From positions 372,001-436,000 of the forward strand of contig CAVWJJ010000001.1 of assembly GCA_963755395.1 (NCBI GenBank): a stretch of DNA of 64,000 nucleotides, read 5' to 3'. Below the pieces are notes generated by a model that was given only the letters and a program-made list of their open reading frames with translations, searched no databases and was not told the origin of the DNA. The DNA is from DAHVFK01 sp963755395 (lineage in GTDB: Bacteria; Pseudomonadota; Gammaproteobacteria; Burkholderiales; SG8-39). This document shows, piece after piece, positions 43,942 to 55,901 of the stretch (positions within the stretch are counted from its first letter, which is position 1; each line of letters begins with the position of its first letter). The translations under genes and the position numbers were made by a program.

Positions 43942-45501
43942 ATGGCACCCGAGCTTCCAGGAGTCCGGTTTGAGCCGCTAGCAGGGAGCGTAGCCGCCTG
44001 GCGTGCGGCTGTGGACGCGCAGCAGTGGATTCGCGCCGGCGAGGATATCGCAGCCCGAGGCGGCCGGCTGGCCGCGCTGTGGGCGAGCGATGATTCCGAT
44101 CGCGAGGGAGGGCTGTGCGTGCGCGCCCTGCTGGTCTCGTTCGAGGGCCTGATATGCCTCGAGCTGCGCCTACCGGAGCATGACGCAAGCTTCCCGGATC
44201 TGTCGGAAAATTTCCCTTGCGCGAACCGTATGCAACGGGCGGTTTTCGACCTGTGCGGCGCGCGGGCGCTCACGCGCGATGGCACTCCTGCGGACTCACG
44301 TCCGTGGCTGCGCCACGGCGCCTGGCCGGAGGATGTCTTCCCGCTGCGCCGGAACGTTGCCGCCGACGCACGCTGGCCGGCGCAGGCGGACGCGTTCCGC
44401 TTCGTCGCGGTCGAAGGTGACGGCGTGCACGAAATCCCGGTCGGGCCGGTGCATGCGGGCACCATCGAGCCCGGTCACTTCCGCTTTTCGATTGTCGGCG
44501 AACGCGTGCTGCGCCTCGAGGAAAGGCTCGGCTACAAGCACAAAGGCATCGAGAAGCGCTTCGAACAGATGTCCCTCGCTGACGCGATCCGCCTCGCTGG
44601 CCGCGTCTCGGGAGACAGCACGGTCGCGTATGCCTGGGCCTATGCAATGGCGCTGGAGTCGATCTGCGGCGCGCAGCCGAGCGAGCGAGCGCTGCGCCTG
44701 CGCGCGCTTCTGCTCGAGCGCGAGCGCATCGCAAATCACCTGGGCGACCTCGGCGCCCTCGGCAACGATGGCGGACTGGCGTTCGGCCTGGCGCAGTTCT
44801 CCCGGCTCAAGGAAGACGTCTTGCGCCTGAACGCGCGCCTGTTCGGTCACCGATACCTCATGGACGGGATCGTGCCTTGCGGGGTCGCGGTGGACGTCGA
44901 TCCCGCCTCCATCGCCGTGCTGCTGGACGAAGCGGACCGGATCGAGCACGAGGTTCGCGCGCTACGCGCCATATACGACGACCACGCGGGCCTGCAGGAT
45001 CGGTTCCTGACCTGCGGTCGGCTCGCGCCGGATACCGCCGCGCGCCTCGGCGTCGTCGGCCTGGCGGCACGCGCCAGCGGCATCGCGCTTGACGTTCGTG
45101 CCCACCCGGGCTACGCACCGTACACCGAGCTTCAGCCCCGAGTAGTCACCGAGCGTGCAGGCGACGTGGCGGCGCGAGTCAACGTGCGCTTCGAGGAACT
45201 GTTCGAATCGCTGCGCCTCGAGCGCCGAATCCTGCGCCACCTGCCGGTGGGCGATTGCGTGGCGCCTCTCGCCGTCGCCCGCGAGGGCGGATTCGGCTTT
45301 GGCTGGGTTGAAGGTTGGCGCGGTGAGGTGATCGTATCGCTCGAGGCGGGCGCCGGAGGCAGGGTGCGGCGCTGTCACCCGCACGATCCCTCGTGGCAGA
45401 ACTGGCCGGCACTCGAGTACGCGATACTGGGGAACATCGTTCCCGACTTTCCCTTGATCAATAAGTCGTTCAACCTCTCGTACGCCGGACAAGACCTCTG
45501 A
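43942..45501 (+). CDS. hyfG: HyfG-like fused NuoC/NuoD-type large subunit lacking NiFe ligands
   Basis: An intact 519-residue frame. The N-terminal 180 residues are NuoC-like (30-kDa domain). The rest is a NuoD/hydrogenase-large-subunit domain starting EIPVGPVHAGTIEPGHFRFS. In group 4 NiFe hydrogenases the first metal motif reads R-x-C-G-x-C; here the aligned stretch reads GRVSGDSTVAYAWAYA, with serines at both cysteine places. The second motif (D-P-C-x-x-C) is replaced by DPSWQNWPALEYA, ending NKSFNLSYAGQDL. So no NiFe centre can form, as in NuoD and in the energy-converting hydrogenase-related (Ehr) group. Confidence 0.88.
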   Translation: MAPELPGVRFEPLAGSVAAWRAAVDAQQWIRAGEDIAARGGRLAALWASDDSDREGGLCVRALLVSFEGLICLELRLPEHDASFPDLSENFPCANRMQRAVFDLCGARALTRDGTPADSRPWLRHGAWPEDVFPLRRNVAADARWPAQADAFRFVAVEGDGVHEIPVGPVHAGTIEPGHFRFSIVGERVLRLEERLGYKHKGIEKRFEQMSLADAIRLAGRVSGDSTVAYAWAYAMALESICGAQPSERALRLRALLLERERIANHLGDLGALGNDGGLAFGLAQFSRLKEDVLRLNARLFGHRYLMDGIVPCGVAVDVDPASIAVLLDEADRIEHEVRALRAIYDDHAGLQDRFLTCGRLAPDTAARLGVVGLAARASGIALDVRAHPGYAPYTELQPRVVTERAGDVAARVNVRFEELFESLRLERRILRHLPVGDCVAPLAVAREGGFGFGWVEGWRGEVIVSLEAGAGGRVRRCHPHDPSWQNWPALEYAILGNIVPDFPLINKSFNLSYAGQDL

Positions 45502-45503
45502 GT

Positions 45504-46028
45504 ATGCACAAGCTGCTGCGACAGATCGTGAGAGTCGGCATCAGGACCGAGGCCCCCGCGCAAGCGGATGACTCGCTGCGCCAGATCACGGACCGAGTGA
45601 ACCGGGAAGTGCTCCGCTTGTTGGGCCGAGCGCTCGCGATTCGCCATGTCGACGCCGGGTCTTGCAACGGGTGCGAACTCGAGATTCACGGCCTCGCCAA
45701 CCCCTACTACAACATCGAAGGCCTGGGAATCCGTTTCGTCGCCAGCCCGCGGCACGCCGACATGCTGATGGTGACCGGTCCGGTCTCGCGCAATATGGAG
45801 GACGCCCTGCGCCGCACCTACGAGGCGACCCCCGAGCCCAAACTCGTGCTCGCAATAGGGGACTGCGGCTGCAGCGGCGGCATCTTCGGCGAGGGCTACG
45901 CCAGCTGTGGTCGCGTTGCAAGTGTGATTCCGGTCGACGTCGCCGTGGCGGGTTGCCCCCCGTCACCTAGCGCGATCATGCAAGGCATCCTGACCGCCGT
46001 ACAGGTGCCCGCTCAGGGCTTCAGGTAG
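45504..46028 (+). CDS. hyfI: HyfI-like small subunit with an N2-type iron-sulfur site (NuoB family)
   Basis: The 174 residues contain all cysteines for the terminal [4Fe-4S] cluster: the pair in GSCNGCELEIHG, one in IGDCGCSGGIFG, and one in VAGCPPSPSAIMQG. In complex I and group 4 hydrogenases this subunit passes electrons to or from the large subunit. It is the last gene of the six-gene set. No ferredoxin-like (NuoI/HyfH) or HyfA gene and no hydrogenase maturation gene is next to it. Confidence 0.9.
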   Translation: MHKLLRQIVRVGIRTEAPAQADDSLRQITDRVNREVLRLLGRALAIRHVDAGSCNGCELEIHGLANPYYNIEGLGIRFVASPRHADMLMVTGPVSRNMEDALRRTYEATPEPKLVLAIGDCGCSGGIFGEGYASCGRVASVIPVDVAVAGCPPSPSAIMQGILTAVQVPAQGFR

Positions 46029-46066
46029 GTGTATCGCTCGTGCAACGCGGCCGGACCATCGCGGCG

Positions 46067-46459
46067 TCAGCGTCCGCCGCAGCTGGCCGGCATCGCGACG
46101 TTAGGGTAGCCGTTGCAGCGCCAACTTACCTTTCCGCCCGTGAGTACCGGCGTGAGGCCGATCTCGAGCGCGTTCTTCGCGTTCCAGCCGTGGATGGAGC
46201 CGTTGTCCTGGATCACCCATTTGAAATTGCCGTGCGTAGGATCCGATTTCGGCGCCAGCTTCAGCCCCTTGCCGGCCGTCGCAAGACTGCCCGCCTTTTC
46301 CGCCGCTGCGGCGACCTGCTGCTGCGCTGGGGCGGCGCCGGCAATCAGCGCCTGAGCGGCCCCTTTCGTTTCCGAGCTCTCCATCCGCGGCAGTACGACC
46401 GCCACCACGATGAACCCTACGAGAGCCAGCCCCGCCACGACCAACAACAAGATTCGCAT
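46067..46459 (-). CDS. Pilin-like protein without a type IV prepilin leader
   Basis: The 130 residues begin with a membrane segment (ILLLVVAGLALVGFIVVAVV). A helix follows, then a periplasmic domain that resembles the C-terminus of type IV pilins: VIQDNGSIHGWNAKNALEIG and VSWRCNGYPNVAMPASC, whose two cysteines match the pilin disulfide loop. It lacks the G-F-T-L-I-E prepilin peptidase site, so it would stay anchored as a normal membrane protein. The gene is convergent with hyfI and alone. Confidence 0.6.
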   Translation of the reverse strand: MRILLLVVAGLALVGFIVVAVVLPRMESSETKGAAQALIAGAAPAQQQVAAAAEKAGSLATAGKGLKLAPKSDPTHGNFKWVIQDNGSIHGWNAKNALEIGLTPVLTGGKVSWRCNGYPNVAMPASCGGR

Positions 46460-46558
46460 CGCCTCCCCCTAAATTCTTGCCACACGCCCTTCATGGTGAC
46501 TGTATCACGAGCCAAAAGGGCTTACACCATCAGGGGCGAAGGCGCGAGAATCCGCCAG

Positions 46559-46843
46559 ATGATCACGCGTCACCTGCTAATCGAGGGACTTGTGCAGGGC
46601 GTCGGCTACCGCGCCGCAATGCAGGCTGAAGCGGAGCGGCTTGGGGTGACAGGCTGGGTTCGCAACCGCGCGGACGGCAGCGTCGAGGCGATCGCCCAGG
46701 GCCCGGCTGACCTACTCGAGCGCCTCATTGCCTGGGCGCGTCTCGGGCCGCCGGCCGCCCACGTCAGCTCAGTGCACGTCGCCATAGCCCGTGCCGAACA
46801 CGAGCAGCGCTTCGCTCGATTCGAGCAGCTGCCGAGGGCATGA
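46559..46843 (+). CDS. acyP: Acylphosphatase
   Basis: A 94-residue enzyme that hydrolyses acyl phosphates. It has the phosphate-binding loop EGLVQGVGYR with the catalytic arginine and the catalytic asparagine in GWVRNRADGSVEA, the two diagnostic motifs. The ATG at 46559 gives the usual length; the frame is open far upstream but without family sequence. It is convergent with the XRE regulator gene. Confidence 0.93.
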   Translation: MITRHLLIEGLVQGVGYRAAMQAEAERLGVTGWVRNRADGSVEAIAQGPADLLERLIAWARLGPPAAHVSSVHVAIARAEHEQRFARFEQLPRA

Positions 46844-46848
46844 CGCGC

Positions 46849-47592
46849 TTAAGGTGTCTTGCGACGCTTGAGCGCGTTCACTACCGAGAACTCCCAGGGC
46901 CTACAGGCGACCAGCAGCGCGATTCCAATCCGCTGGCCGGCCCCGCCCGAAGCGTCCAGATCGGCGAATTCATTGCATTCGGCAACTACGCGTTCAAGCC
47001 TGCGCTTGAGCACGGCCGCCGATTCCGCCGACATTTCCCGCGACTCGAAGCGCAGCAACTCGAGCGGCGCGTCGAAGCGAGCCTGCAGGAATTCCTGGGT
47101 GACGCGCCGGCCATAGGCCTTCTTGACCGGGCCACCTGCGCGCCAGCGGAAGTCCTTCGGTACGCGCAACTGCACCCGTTCCCCCACTCCCCAGTCGATG
47201 AGCTTCAGTCGTGCCAGCCGGGCCAACGCAAGGGTCAGCTCGGCCTTGGAGATCGCGAACTTCGAGACGATGTCGGCAAAACGCCAGCCGTTGTGGACAA
47301 GCCAAAAGACCGAGAGAAGCCGCTCGTCTTTCGCCAGCGCCGTCTCCTGCGCGACGCTCATCTCGCTCGGACCCTGGTCCGCACCGCGGCTCATCCTTGC
47401 GACCTCGTATAGGTCCAATTCCAGCACTGCGAGGATTTCGTCCAGCCGCGCCAGGGTGAAAGTCCCGCGCGAGAATAGGCGCTTGACGCTGGGCTCGGAC
47501 AAGCCGACGGCCCGACCAAGCTGCGCGTAAGTCATCCCGCGCGCGCGCACGCATTTCTTCAACGCCTCGACGAATCGCCCTCTCGACGGCAT
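46849..47592 (-). CDS. XRE-family transcriptional regulator
   Basis: The 247 residues from MPSRGRF begin with a helix-turn-helix: MTYAQLGRAVGLSEPSVKRLF. A dimer helix region follows, then a long C-terminal domain without a motif I recognise (NGWRFADIVSKFAISKAELT). Similar one-domain-plus proteins are common single regulators in betaproteobacteria. An inverted repeat just upstream (47614-47636) is a candidate operator. It is divergent from the FAD oxidase gene. Confidence 0.8.
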   Translation of the reverse strand: MPSRGRFVEALKKCVRARGMTYAQLGRAVGLSEPSVKRLFSRGTFTLARLDEILAVLELDLYEVARMSRGADQGPSEMSVAQETALAKDERLLSVFWLVHNGWRFADIVSKFAISKAELTLALARLARLKLIDWGVGERVQLRVPKDFRWRAGGPVKKAYGRRVTQEFLQARFDAPLELLRFESREMSAESAAVLKRRLERVVAECNEFADLDASGGAGQRIGIALLVACRPWEFSVVNALKRRKTP

Positions 47593-47613
47593 GCGACTCA
47601 GAGTATCACAATC

Positions 47614-47636
47614 CAATACTGTCTTAGTTCGTATTG
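47614..47636. promoter_or_regulatory. Inverted repeat in the XRE / FAD oxidase intergenic region, putative operator
   Basis: CAATAC, 11 bases, GTATTG: 6-bp perfect arms in a locally AT-rich stretch 22 bases upstream of the XRE start. Helix-turn-helix regulators often bind such sites ahead of their own genes. No binding is shown. Confidence 0.45.
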
Positions 47637-47694
47637 CAAACGCGCAACGCCCCGACCAGGATTTGCCGGCACGCACCAGTCAAGGGAGGGGAAT

Positions 47695-48696
47695 ATGATC
47701 GTCACGATTGCACTGCCCGACGTTCCGGGACCCGGGGCGGCGCGCCGCCGAGTGTGCGTCCGTTCGGCGGACGACCTGCGTCAGGCGATGCAGCATGCAT
47801 GCCACACTGCACTGACGGTCGACGCTTCCGGGCTGGACCGCATCTTGCGCCTCGACGCCGCGCGCCAACTGCTGGAAGTACAGGTCGCCGCCCCATGGTC
47901 GGCGCTGGTCGAACATCTTGCTGGTTCGGCCCCCGAGCTTAAGGCGTTGACCGCACACCCTGAGCTGCCCGCGTTTGTTGAGCGCAGCGTGAGCACGAAT
48001 GCAGCGGGGCCGGACGGGCGCCCGATGTGCGCGCACGTCGAAGCACTGGCTCTGGTGACTGCTGACGGCGAACTGCGGCGCGCAAGCCGAGATTCAAACA
48101 GTGAATTGTTCGCGCTTGCCGTCGGAGGACAAGGCGTGGTCGGGATGCCATACAGCGTGACGCTGCGCCTCGGGTCGCTGCGCACGAGCTGCGCGGCACC
48201 GCGATCCACCCTCAGGCTGGAAGGCTATCCGCCCTTGCTGCGGAGCGAATCCGACCTAACCCTGCTCCTGCCGCCAAAGCGTCTTGACGCCCTGCTTGAG
48301 CGGCTGCACGCCAAGGCCGTCGAGTGGCGCGTTCCGATCGTCGGCGCCGCAGCGCGCCGTACGCTGCCGGAAGACGAGACGCACCTGCGCTGGGCGCGCC
48401 GCGAGTACGTGGAAGTCAGACTCGGTCTCGCGGCTACGTCGGGACTTGGCGCAAGGGTGCGCGCGGCCCAGGCGCGCCGCGAGCTGATCGATATCGCCCT
48501 CGCGCAGGGAGGCGCGTTTCCGCCCGCAGGCATTTTCGACGCCTCTCCCGCGCAGGCCGAAGCTTGCTACCCGCAGCTCAAATCGTTCCTGGCCGAGAAG
48601 CGGCGGCTTGATCCCACCGAGCGGCTATACAACGCCTGGTACCGGCATGCCCGTGGCTTGCTCGGCCGCGACCCGGTGACCGTACGCTGGGGCTAA
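47695..48696 (+). CDS. FAD-linked oxidase subunit (GlcE-like)
   Basis: The 333 residues resemble a short PCMH-type FAD-binding subunit such as GlcE of glycolate oxidase. Visible elements are LLEVQVAAPWSALVEHL, NAAGPDGRPMCAHVEALALV and GGQGVVGMPYSVTLRLG in place of the classical FAD motifs, and a C-terminal PTERLYNAWYR. The N-terminal FAD loop is weak, with no clear P-x-x-x-x-E-V pattern, so flavin binding may be altered. No GlcD or GlcF partner is adjacent. A large part of the assignment is by family shape. Confidence 0.65.
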   Translation: MIVTIALPDVPGPGAARRRVCVRSADDLRQAMQHACHTALTVDASGLDRILRLDAARQLLEVQVAAPWSALVEHLAGSAPELKALTAHPELPAFVERSVSTNAAGPDGRPMCAHVEALALVTADGELRRASRDSNSELFALAVGGQGVVGMPYSVTLRLGSLRTSCAAPRSTLRLEGYPPLLRSESDLTLLLPPKRLDALLERLHAKAVEWRVPIVGAAARRTLPEDETHLRWARREYVEVRLGLAATSGLGARVRAAQARRELIDIALAQGGAFPPAGIFDASPAQAEACYPQLKSFLAEKRRLDPTERLYNAWYRHARGLLGRDPVTVRWG

Positions 48697-48699
48697 GGG

Positions 48700-52149
<3,450 letters not shown>

Positions 52150-52207
52150 GGATCGGAAAAATTCTAACACCGCAACACTCCGCGGCAACGGTTAACATCT
52201 TCGGCCT

Positions 52208-53107
52208 ATGCAGCCCGCCGACGACAATGCGCGCACCCGCGCCCCCGCCGCGGCGGGCATTGCGCTCGCTGCGCTGCTCGGCGGGGCGACCTGCATCGCG
52301 CTTTCGCCCATCTGGGTGCGCGTGTCCGAGACCGGGCCTACCGCCGCAGCGTTCTGGCGCGTCGCGCTCGCCGCGCCGGCATTGTGGCTGCTGCGTCCCC
52401 GGGCGCGCCGCTCAACTGCGCCTGCCACCGTACACTGGAAACTGTTGCTGGCCGCGGGAATTGCATTCGCTGGCGATCTCGCGGTCTGGCACACCTCGAT
52501 CAAGCTCACCTCGGTCGCCAACTCGACCCTGCTCGCCAATCTGGCCTCGATCTTCGTCACGCTCGCGGCGTGGCTATTTTGGAAGCAGCGCCCGCGCGCC
52601 CTCTTCCTGGCCGGTCTCGCGACTGCGCTCGCGGGCGTCGGGATGCTGGTGGAAACGAGCGCCACACTGTCTCATACCGCTTTCGTCGGCGACACGCTTG
52701 GCGTGGTCACCGCGATGTTCTACGCCTGGTATCTGCTGGCGGTCAAAAAGCTGCGTGACCGCGGTGCCGCGACCCTCCAGCTGATGGCGATCACCACCAC
52801 GATCACCGCTGTACTGCTGCTGCCCATCGCGCTCGCTTCGGGCGAGCGAATGCTACCGGTGACTGCACTTGGCTGGCTGACGCTCGTTGGGCTCGCGCTC
52901 GTGTCGCACGCCGCGGGTCAAGGCCTGATCACGTATGCGCTCGCCCACCTGCCGGCGGCGTTTTCGTCGGTGAGCCTGCTGTTCCAGCCCGTCATGGCCG
53001 CGGTGTTTGCCTGGGTGCTGCTGGGCGAAGCGCTGGCGCCGGCTCAGATCGCAGGCGGCATTATCGTCCTGATCGGGATCTACCTTTCGCGCCGAGGTTC
53101 GGGCTAG
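52208..53107 (+). CDS. EamA/DMT-family transporter
   Basis: The 299 residues form ten predicted membrane helices in two EamA repeats: IALAALLGGATCIALSPIWV through WLLRPRARRS, and MFYAWYLLAVKKLRDRGAA through IAGGIIVLIGIYLSRRG. Small exporters of metabolites or amino acids have this layout; the substrate is not predictable. It ends with a 4-base overlap with the convergent purM. Confidence 0.88.
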   Translation: MQPADDNARTRAPAAAGIALAALLGGATCIALSPIWVRVSETGPTAAAFWRVALAAPALWLLRPRARRSTAPATVHWKLLLAAGIAFAGDLAVWHTSIKLTSVANSTLLANLASIFVTLAAWLFWKQRPRALFLAGLATALAGVGMLVETSATLSHTAFVGDTLGVVTAMFYAWYLLAVKKLRDRGAATLQLMAITTTITAVLLLPIALASGERMLPVTALGWLTLVGLALVSHAAGQGLITYALAHLPAAFSSVSLLFQPVMAAVFAWVLLGEALAPAQIAGGIIVLIGIYLSRRGSG

Positions 53108-54135
53108 AGGACGACGCAGTCGGGCTGTGCGCCAGCGTGCGCCTCGACGCGGCCGATTTCGAACACGGTCTCTCCTTCGGCTCGCAGCAGCTCGGCGGCG
53201 CGCCCGGCGTCTGCGGCGGACACGCATACGACTAACCCGATGCCGCAGTTGAACACGCGGTACATCTCGTCCTCCGCGACCCCGCCGTGCCCTTTCAGCC
53301 ACGCAAACAGGGGTGGGCGCGGCCAGGACTGCGCCTTCACTACCGCGCGCGTTGCTTGCGGCAGCATTCGCGGCACGTTGCCCGTGATTCCCCCGCCGGT
53401 GATATGCGCCATGCCCTTCACCGGCACGGCCTCCAGCAGCTTGAGCACCGCTCTGACGTAGATCCGCGTCGGCTCAAGGATCGCGTCGGCCAGCGGACGA
53501 CCGTGGAAGTCCGACTGCAAGTCAGCCTGCGCGCGCTGAAGAATCTTCCGCACCAGAGAATAGCCGTTGGAGTGGGCACCGCTCGAGGCAAGCCCGAGCA
53601 GCACGTCACCCGGCCGGATGTCGCGCCCGCCGACGATCTTGTCCTTCTCAACCACGCCGACACAAAAGCCTGCCAGGTCGTATTCGCCCTCCGGATACAT
53701 GCCCGGCATCTCGGCGGTCTCACCACCGATCAGGGCGCAGCCCGCAAGCTCGCACCCGCGCGCAATTCCCTTCACGACGTCTGCCGCGACGCCCTTGTCG
53801 AGCTTGCCGCAGGCGAAGTAGTCGAGAAAGAACAGTGGCTCGGCACCTTGAACCAGAACGTCGTTCACGCTCATTGCAACCAGGTCGACGCCCACCGTGT
53901 CGTGGCGCTGCAACGCGAAAGCGAGCTTCAGCTTCGTGCCCACGCCGTCGGTGCCCGACACCAGCACCGGGTGCCGATACTTGGCCGGGATCTCGCACAG
54001 TGCACCGAAACCACCGATGCCTGCCAGCACCTCGGGGCGCATGGTGCGGCGGGCAAACGGTTTGATGGCGTCGACGAGCGCATCGCCCGCGTCGATGTCG
54101 ACGCCCGCATCGCGGTAGGAAAGACCGTCCGGCAT
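53104..54135 (-). CDS. purM: Phosphoribosylformylglycinamidine cyclo-ligase
   Basis: PurM closes the imidazole ring of AIR in purine synthesis with ATP. The 343 residues begin MPDGLSYRDAGVDIDAGDAL and include LVSGTDGVGTKLKLAF, VDLVAMSVNDVLVQGAEPLF, GCALIGGETAEMPGMY and GEYDLAGFCVGVVEKD. The frame is open 40 codons further upstream, but the family begins here. It is divergent from the AI-2E permease gene, the classic betaproteobacterial arrangement. Confidence 0.95.
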   Translation of the reverse strand: MPDGLSYRDAGVDIDAGDALVDAIKPFARRTMRPEVLAGIGGFGALCEIPAKYRHPVLVSGTDGVGTKLKLAFALQRHDTVGVDLVAMSVNDVLVQGAEPLFFLDYFACGKLDKGVAADVVKGIARGCELAGCALIGGETAEMPGMYPEGEYDLAGFCVGVVEKDKIVGGRDIRPGDVLLGLASSGAHSNGYSLVRKILQRAQADLQSDFHGRPLADAILEPTRIYVRAVLKLLEAVPVKGMAHITGGGITGNVPRMLPQATRAVVKAQSWPRPPLFAWLKGHGGVAEDEMYRVFNCGIGLVVCVSAADAGRAAELLRAEGETVFEIGRVEAHAGAQPDCVVL

Positions 54136-54206
54136 AGGAGGATTCGCGCGGCGACGTGCCGCAGCTGCGTGATAAAGTTTCGCGTTTCGAGGGATTCTAC
54201 CCCGCA

Positions 54207-55280
54207 ATGGGCACACCGGTGTTCGCCAACCCCCAGCTCTGGGCCTGGGCCGCAATTGCGGTCGCGGCAGTCTGGCTGCTATGGCTGCTGTCGCCCATCC
54301 TCGCGCCGTTCCTGTTCGCCGCTATCCTTGGCTACATTCTCGACCCGATGGTCGAGAAGCTGACCGCCCGACGCCTGCCGCGCACGCTCGCGGTCGTGCT
54401 GGTGCTGGTGCTCGCGCTAGCGCTGGTGGTGGCGCTGATGCTCGTGGTGCTGCCTCTGTTCTACAAGGAGCTGCGCCTGCTCGCGGACAAGCTGCCCGGC
54501 TTCCTGGCCTGGGTCAACGAGCACCTGGCGCCCTGGCTCAAGGCTCACCTGGGGATCGAGTTCCAGCTCGACACGGCTAGCGTGCGCGAAGTCGCCTCCA
54601 AGCTGCTGGCCGGCAATCAGGACGTCGCGGCCCGACTTCTCGGCTCGATAAAGATCGGCGGCCTTGCGTTGATCGCGTTCTTCGCCAACCTCCTGCTGGT
54701 TCCCGTCGTGCTGTTCTACCTGCTGCGCGACTGGAACGCCTTCCTGGCACGTATCGACAATATGATCCCGCGCCACCTGCATACGAAAGTGCGCCAGCTG
54801 CTGCGCGAAATCGACGCGGTGCTGGCCGAATTTCTTCGCGGCCAGATCGTGGTCATCCTGGTCATGTGCGTCTATTACGTAACCGCTCTTTGGCTCGCGC
54901 GACTCCAGTTTGCGCTGCCGATCGGCATCATCACGGGCGTCCTGGTGTTCATTCCCTACGTCGGAGCGCTGACCGGGTTCGTGCTCGGCTCGATCGCCGC
55001 TCTGATGCAGTTCGACAGCGCGGCGGGGCTGCTCTGGGTCTGGCTCGCATTCGCAGTCGGACAGACGCTGGAGGGCACCACGGTGACGCCGCTGCTGGTG
55101 GGAGAACGCATAGGCCTGCATCCGGTCGCCGTGATCTTCGCCCTGCTGGCCTTTGGCCAGGTGTTCGGCTTCTTCGGCGTCCTGCTCGCGCTGCCGGCGA
55201 GCGCGGCGCTGCTGGTCGGGTTGCGACATCTGCGCCGCGCGTATCTGGAGAGCAATCTATACGGCGGGGGACCGCACTAG
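54207..55280 (+). CDS. AI-2E family permease (PerM-like membrane protein)
   Basis: About 357 residues with seven or eight membrane segments: LWAWAAIAVAAVWLLWLL, ILAPFLFAAILGYILDPMVE, and the C-terminal VFIPYVGALTGFVLGSIAAL, then EGTTVTPLLVGERIGLHPVA, the family signature. Members include PerM and TqsA; the transported solute is uncertain. I use the ATG of MGTPVF; an in-frame ATG 51 bases upstream exists. Next to hda and purM as in many betaproteobacteria. Confidence 0.88.
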   Translation: MGTPVFANPQLWAWAAIAVAAVWLLWLLSPILAPFLFAAILGYILDPMVEKLTARRLPRTLAVVLVLVLALALVVALMLVVLPLFYKELRLLADKLPGFLAWVNEHLAPWLKAHLGIEFQLDTASVREVASKLLAGNQDVAARLLGSIKIGGLALIAFFANLLLVPVVLFYLLRDWNAFLARIDNMIPRHLHTKVRQLLREIDAVLAEFLRGQIVVILVMCVYYVTALWLARLQFALPIGIITGVLVFIPYVGALTGFVLGSIAALMQFDSAAGLLWVWLAFAVGQTLEGTTVTPLLVGERIGLHPVAVIFALLAFGQVFGFFGVLLALPASAALLVGLRHLRRAYLESNLYGGGPH

Positions 55281-55283
55281 GGC

Positions 55284-55901
55284 ATGCAGCAACTGCCGCT
55301 CGCCATCTCTCCGGCCCCCGCGCCGACGTTCGGTAATTTCGTCGAGGGTGCAAACGCCGAGGCGCTGCTCAGGGTGCGAGAGCTCGCAGAGGGACGCCTG
55401 CGGGAAACTGTGCTTTATCTTTGGGGGGAGGCGGGCAGCGGGCGCAGCCATCTTTTGCACGCCGCCTCGGCGGCGACAGCATCCGGCCGCGAGCTGGTGG
55501 TGGCAGACGACGTTCAGGTGCTCGACGAGGCGGCGCAGATCGCACTCTTCAATGCCATCAATTTGGCGCGCGAGGGCCGCGGTGCCGTGCTCGCGGCCGG
55601 CAATGCGCCGCCGGGGCAACTCGCACTGCGCGAGGACCTGCGCAGCCGGCTCGGCTGGGGCCTGGTCTATCAGCTCAAAGCCCTCACCGACGAGGACAAG
55701 GCGCGCCACCTGCGGACAGAGGCCGAGCGACGCGGGCTGCGCCTGCCAGACGAAGTGATCCGTTACCTGCTGAGTCGACTGCCGCGCGACTTGCCCAGCC
55801 TGAACGCAGCGCTCGAGTTGCTCGATCGCTATTCGCTCTCGCACCAGCGGCACATCACGTTGCCCCTGGTTCGGGAAGCGCTCAAAGCGGATCGCCGATG
55901 A
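55284..55901 (+). CDS. hda: DnaA regulatory inactivator Hda
   Basis: A 205-residue AAA+ protein related to DnaA domain III. With the sliding clamp it stimulates DnaA-ATP hydrolysis and so limits initiation. Its start MQQLPLAISPAPAPTFGNFV carries the clamp-binding QLPL. The P-loop reads LWGEAGSGRSHLLHAA, followed by VLDEAAQIALFNAINLAREG and RSRLGWGLVYQLKALTDEDK. It overlaps the HAD gene (ATGA). Confidence 0.93.
   Translation: MQQLPLAISPAPAPTFGNFVEGANAEALLRVRELAEGRLRETVLYLWGEAGSGRSHLLHAASAATASGRELVVADDVQVLDEAAQIALFNAINLAREGRGAVLAAGNAPPGQLALREDLRSRLGWGLVYQLKALTDEDKARHLRTEAERRGLRLPDEVIRYLLSRLPRDLPSLNAALELLDRYSLSHQRHITLPLVREALKADRR

Noticed and set aside
38844..46028. A functional hydrogenase-4 or formate hydrogenlyase
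   Set aside because: The large subunit lacks every NiFe-ligating cysteine and no hyp maturation or formate dehydrogenase gene is present.
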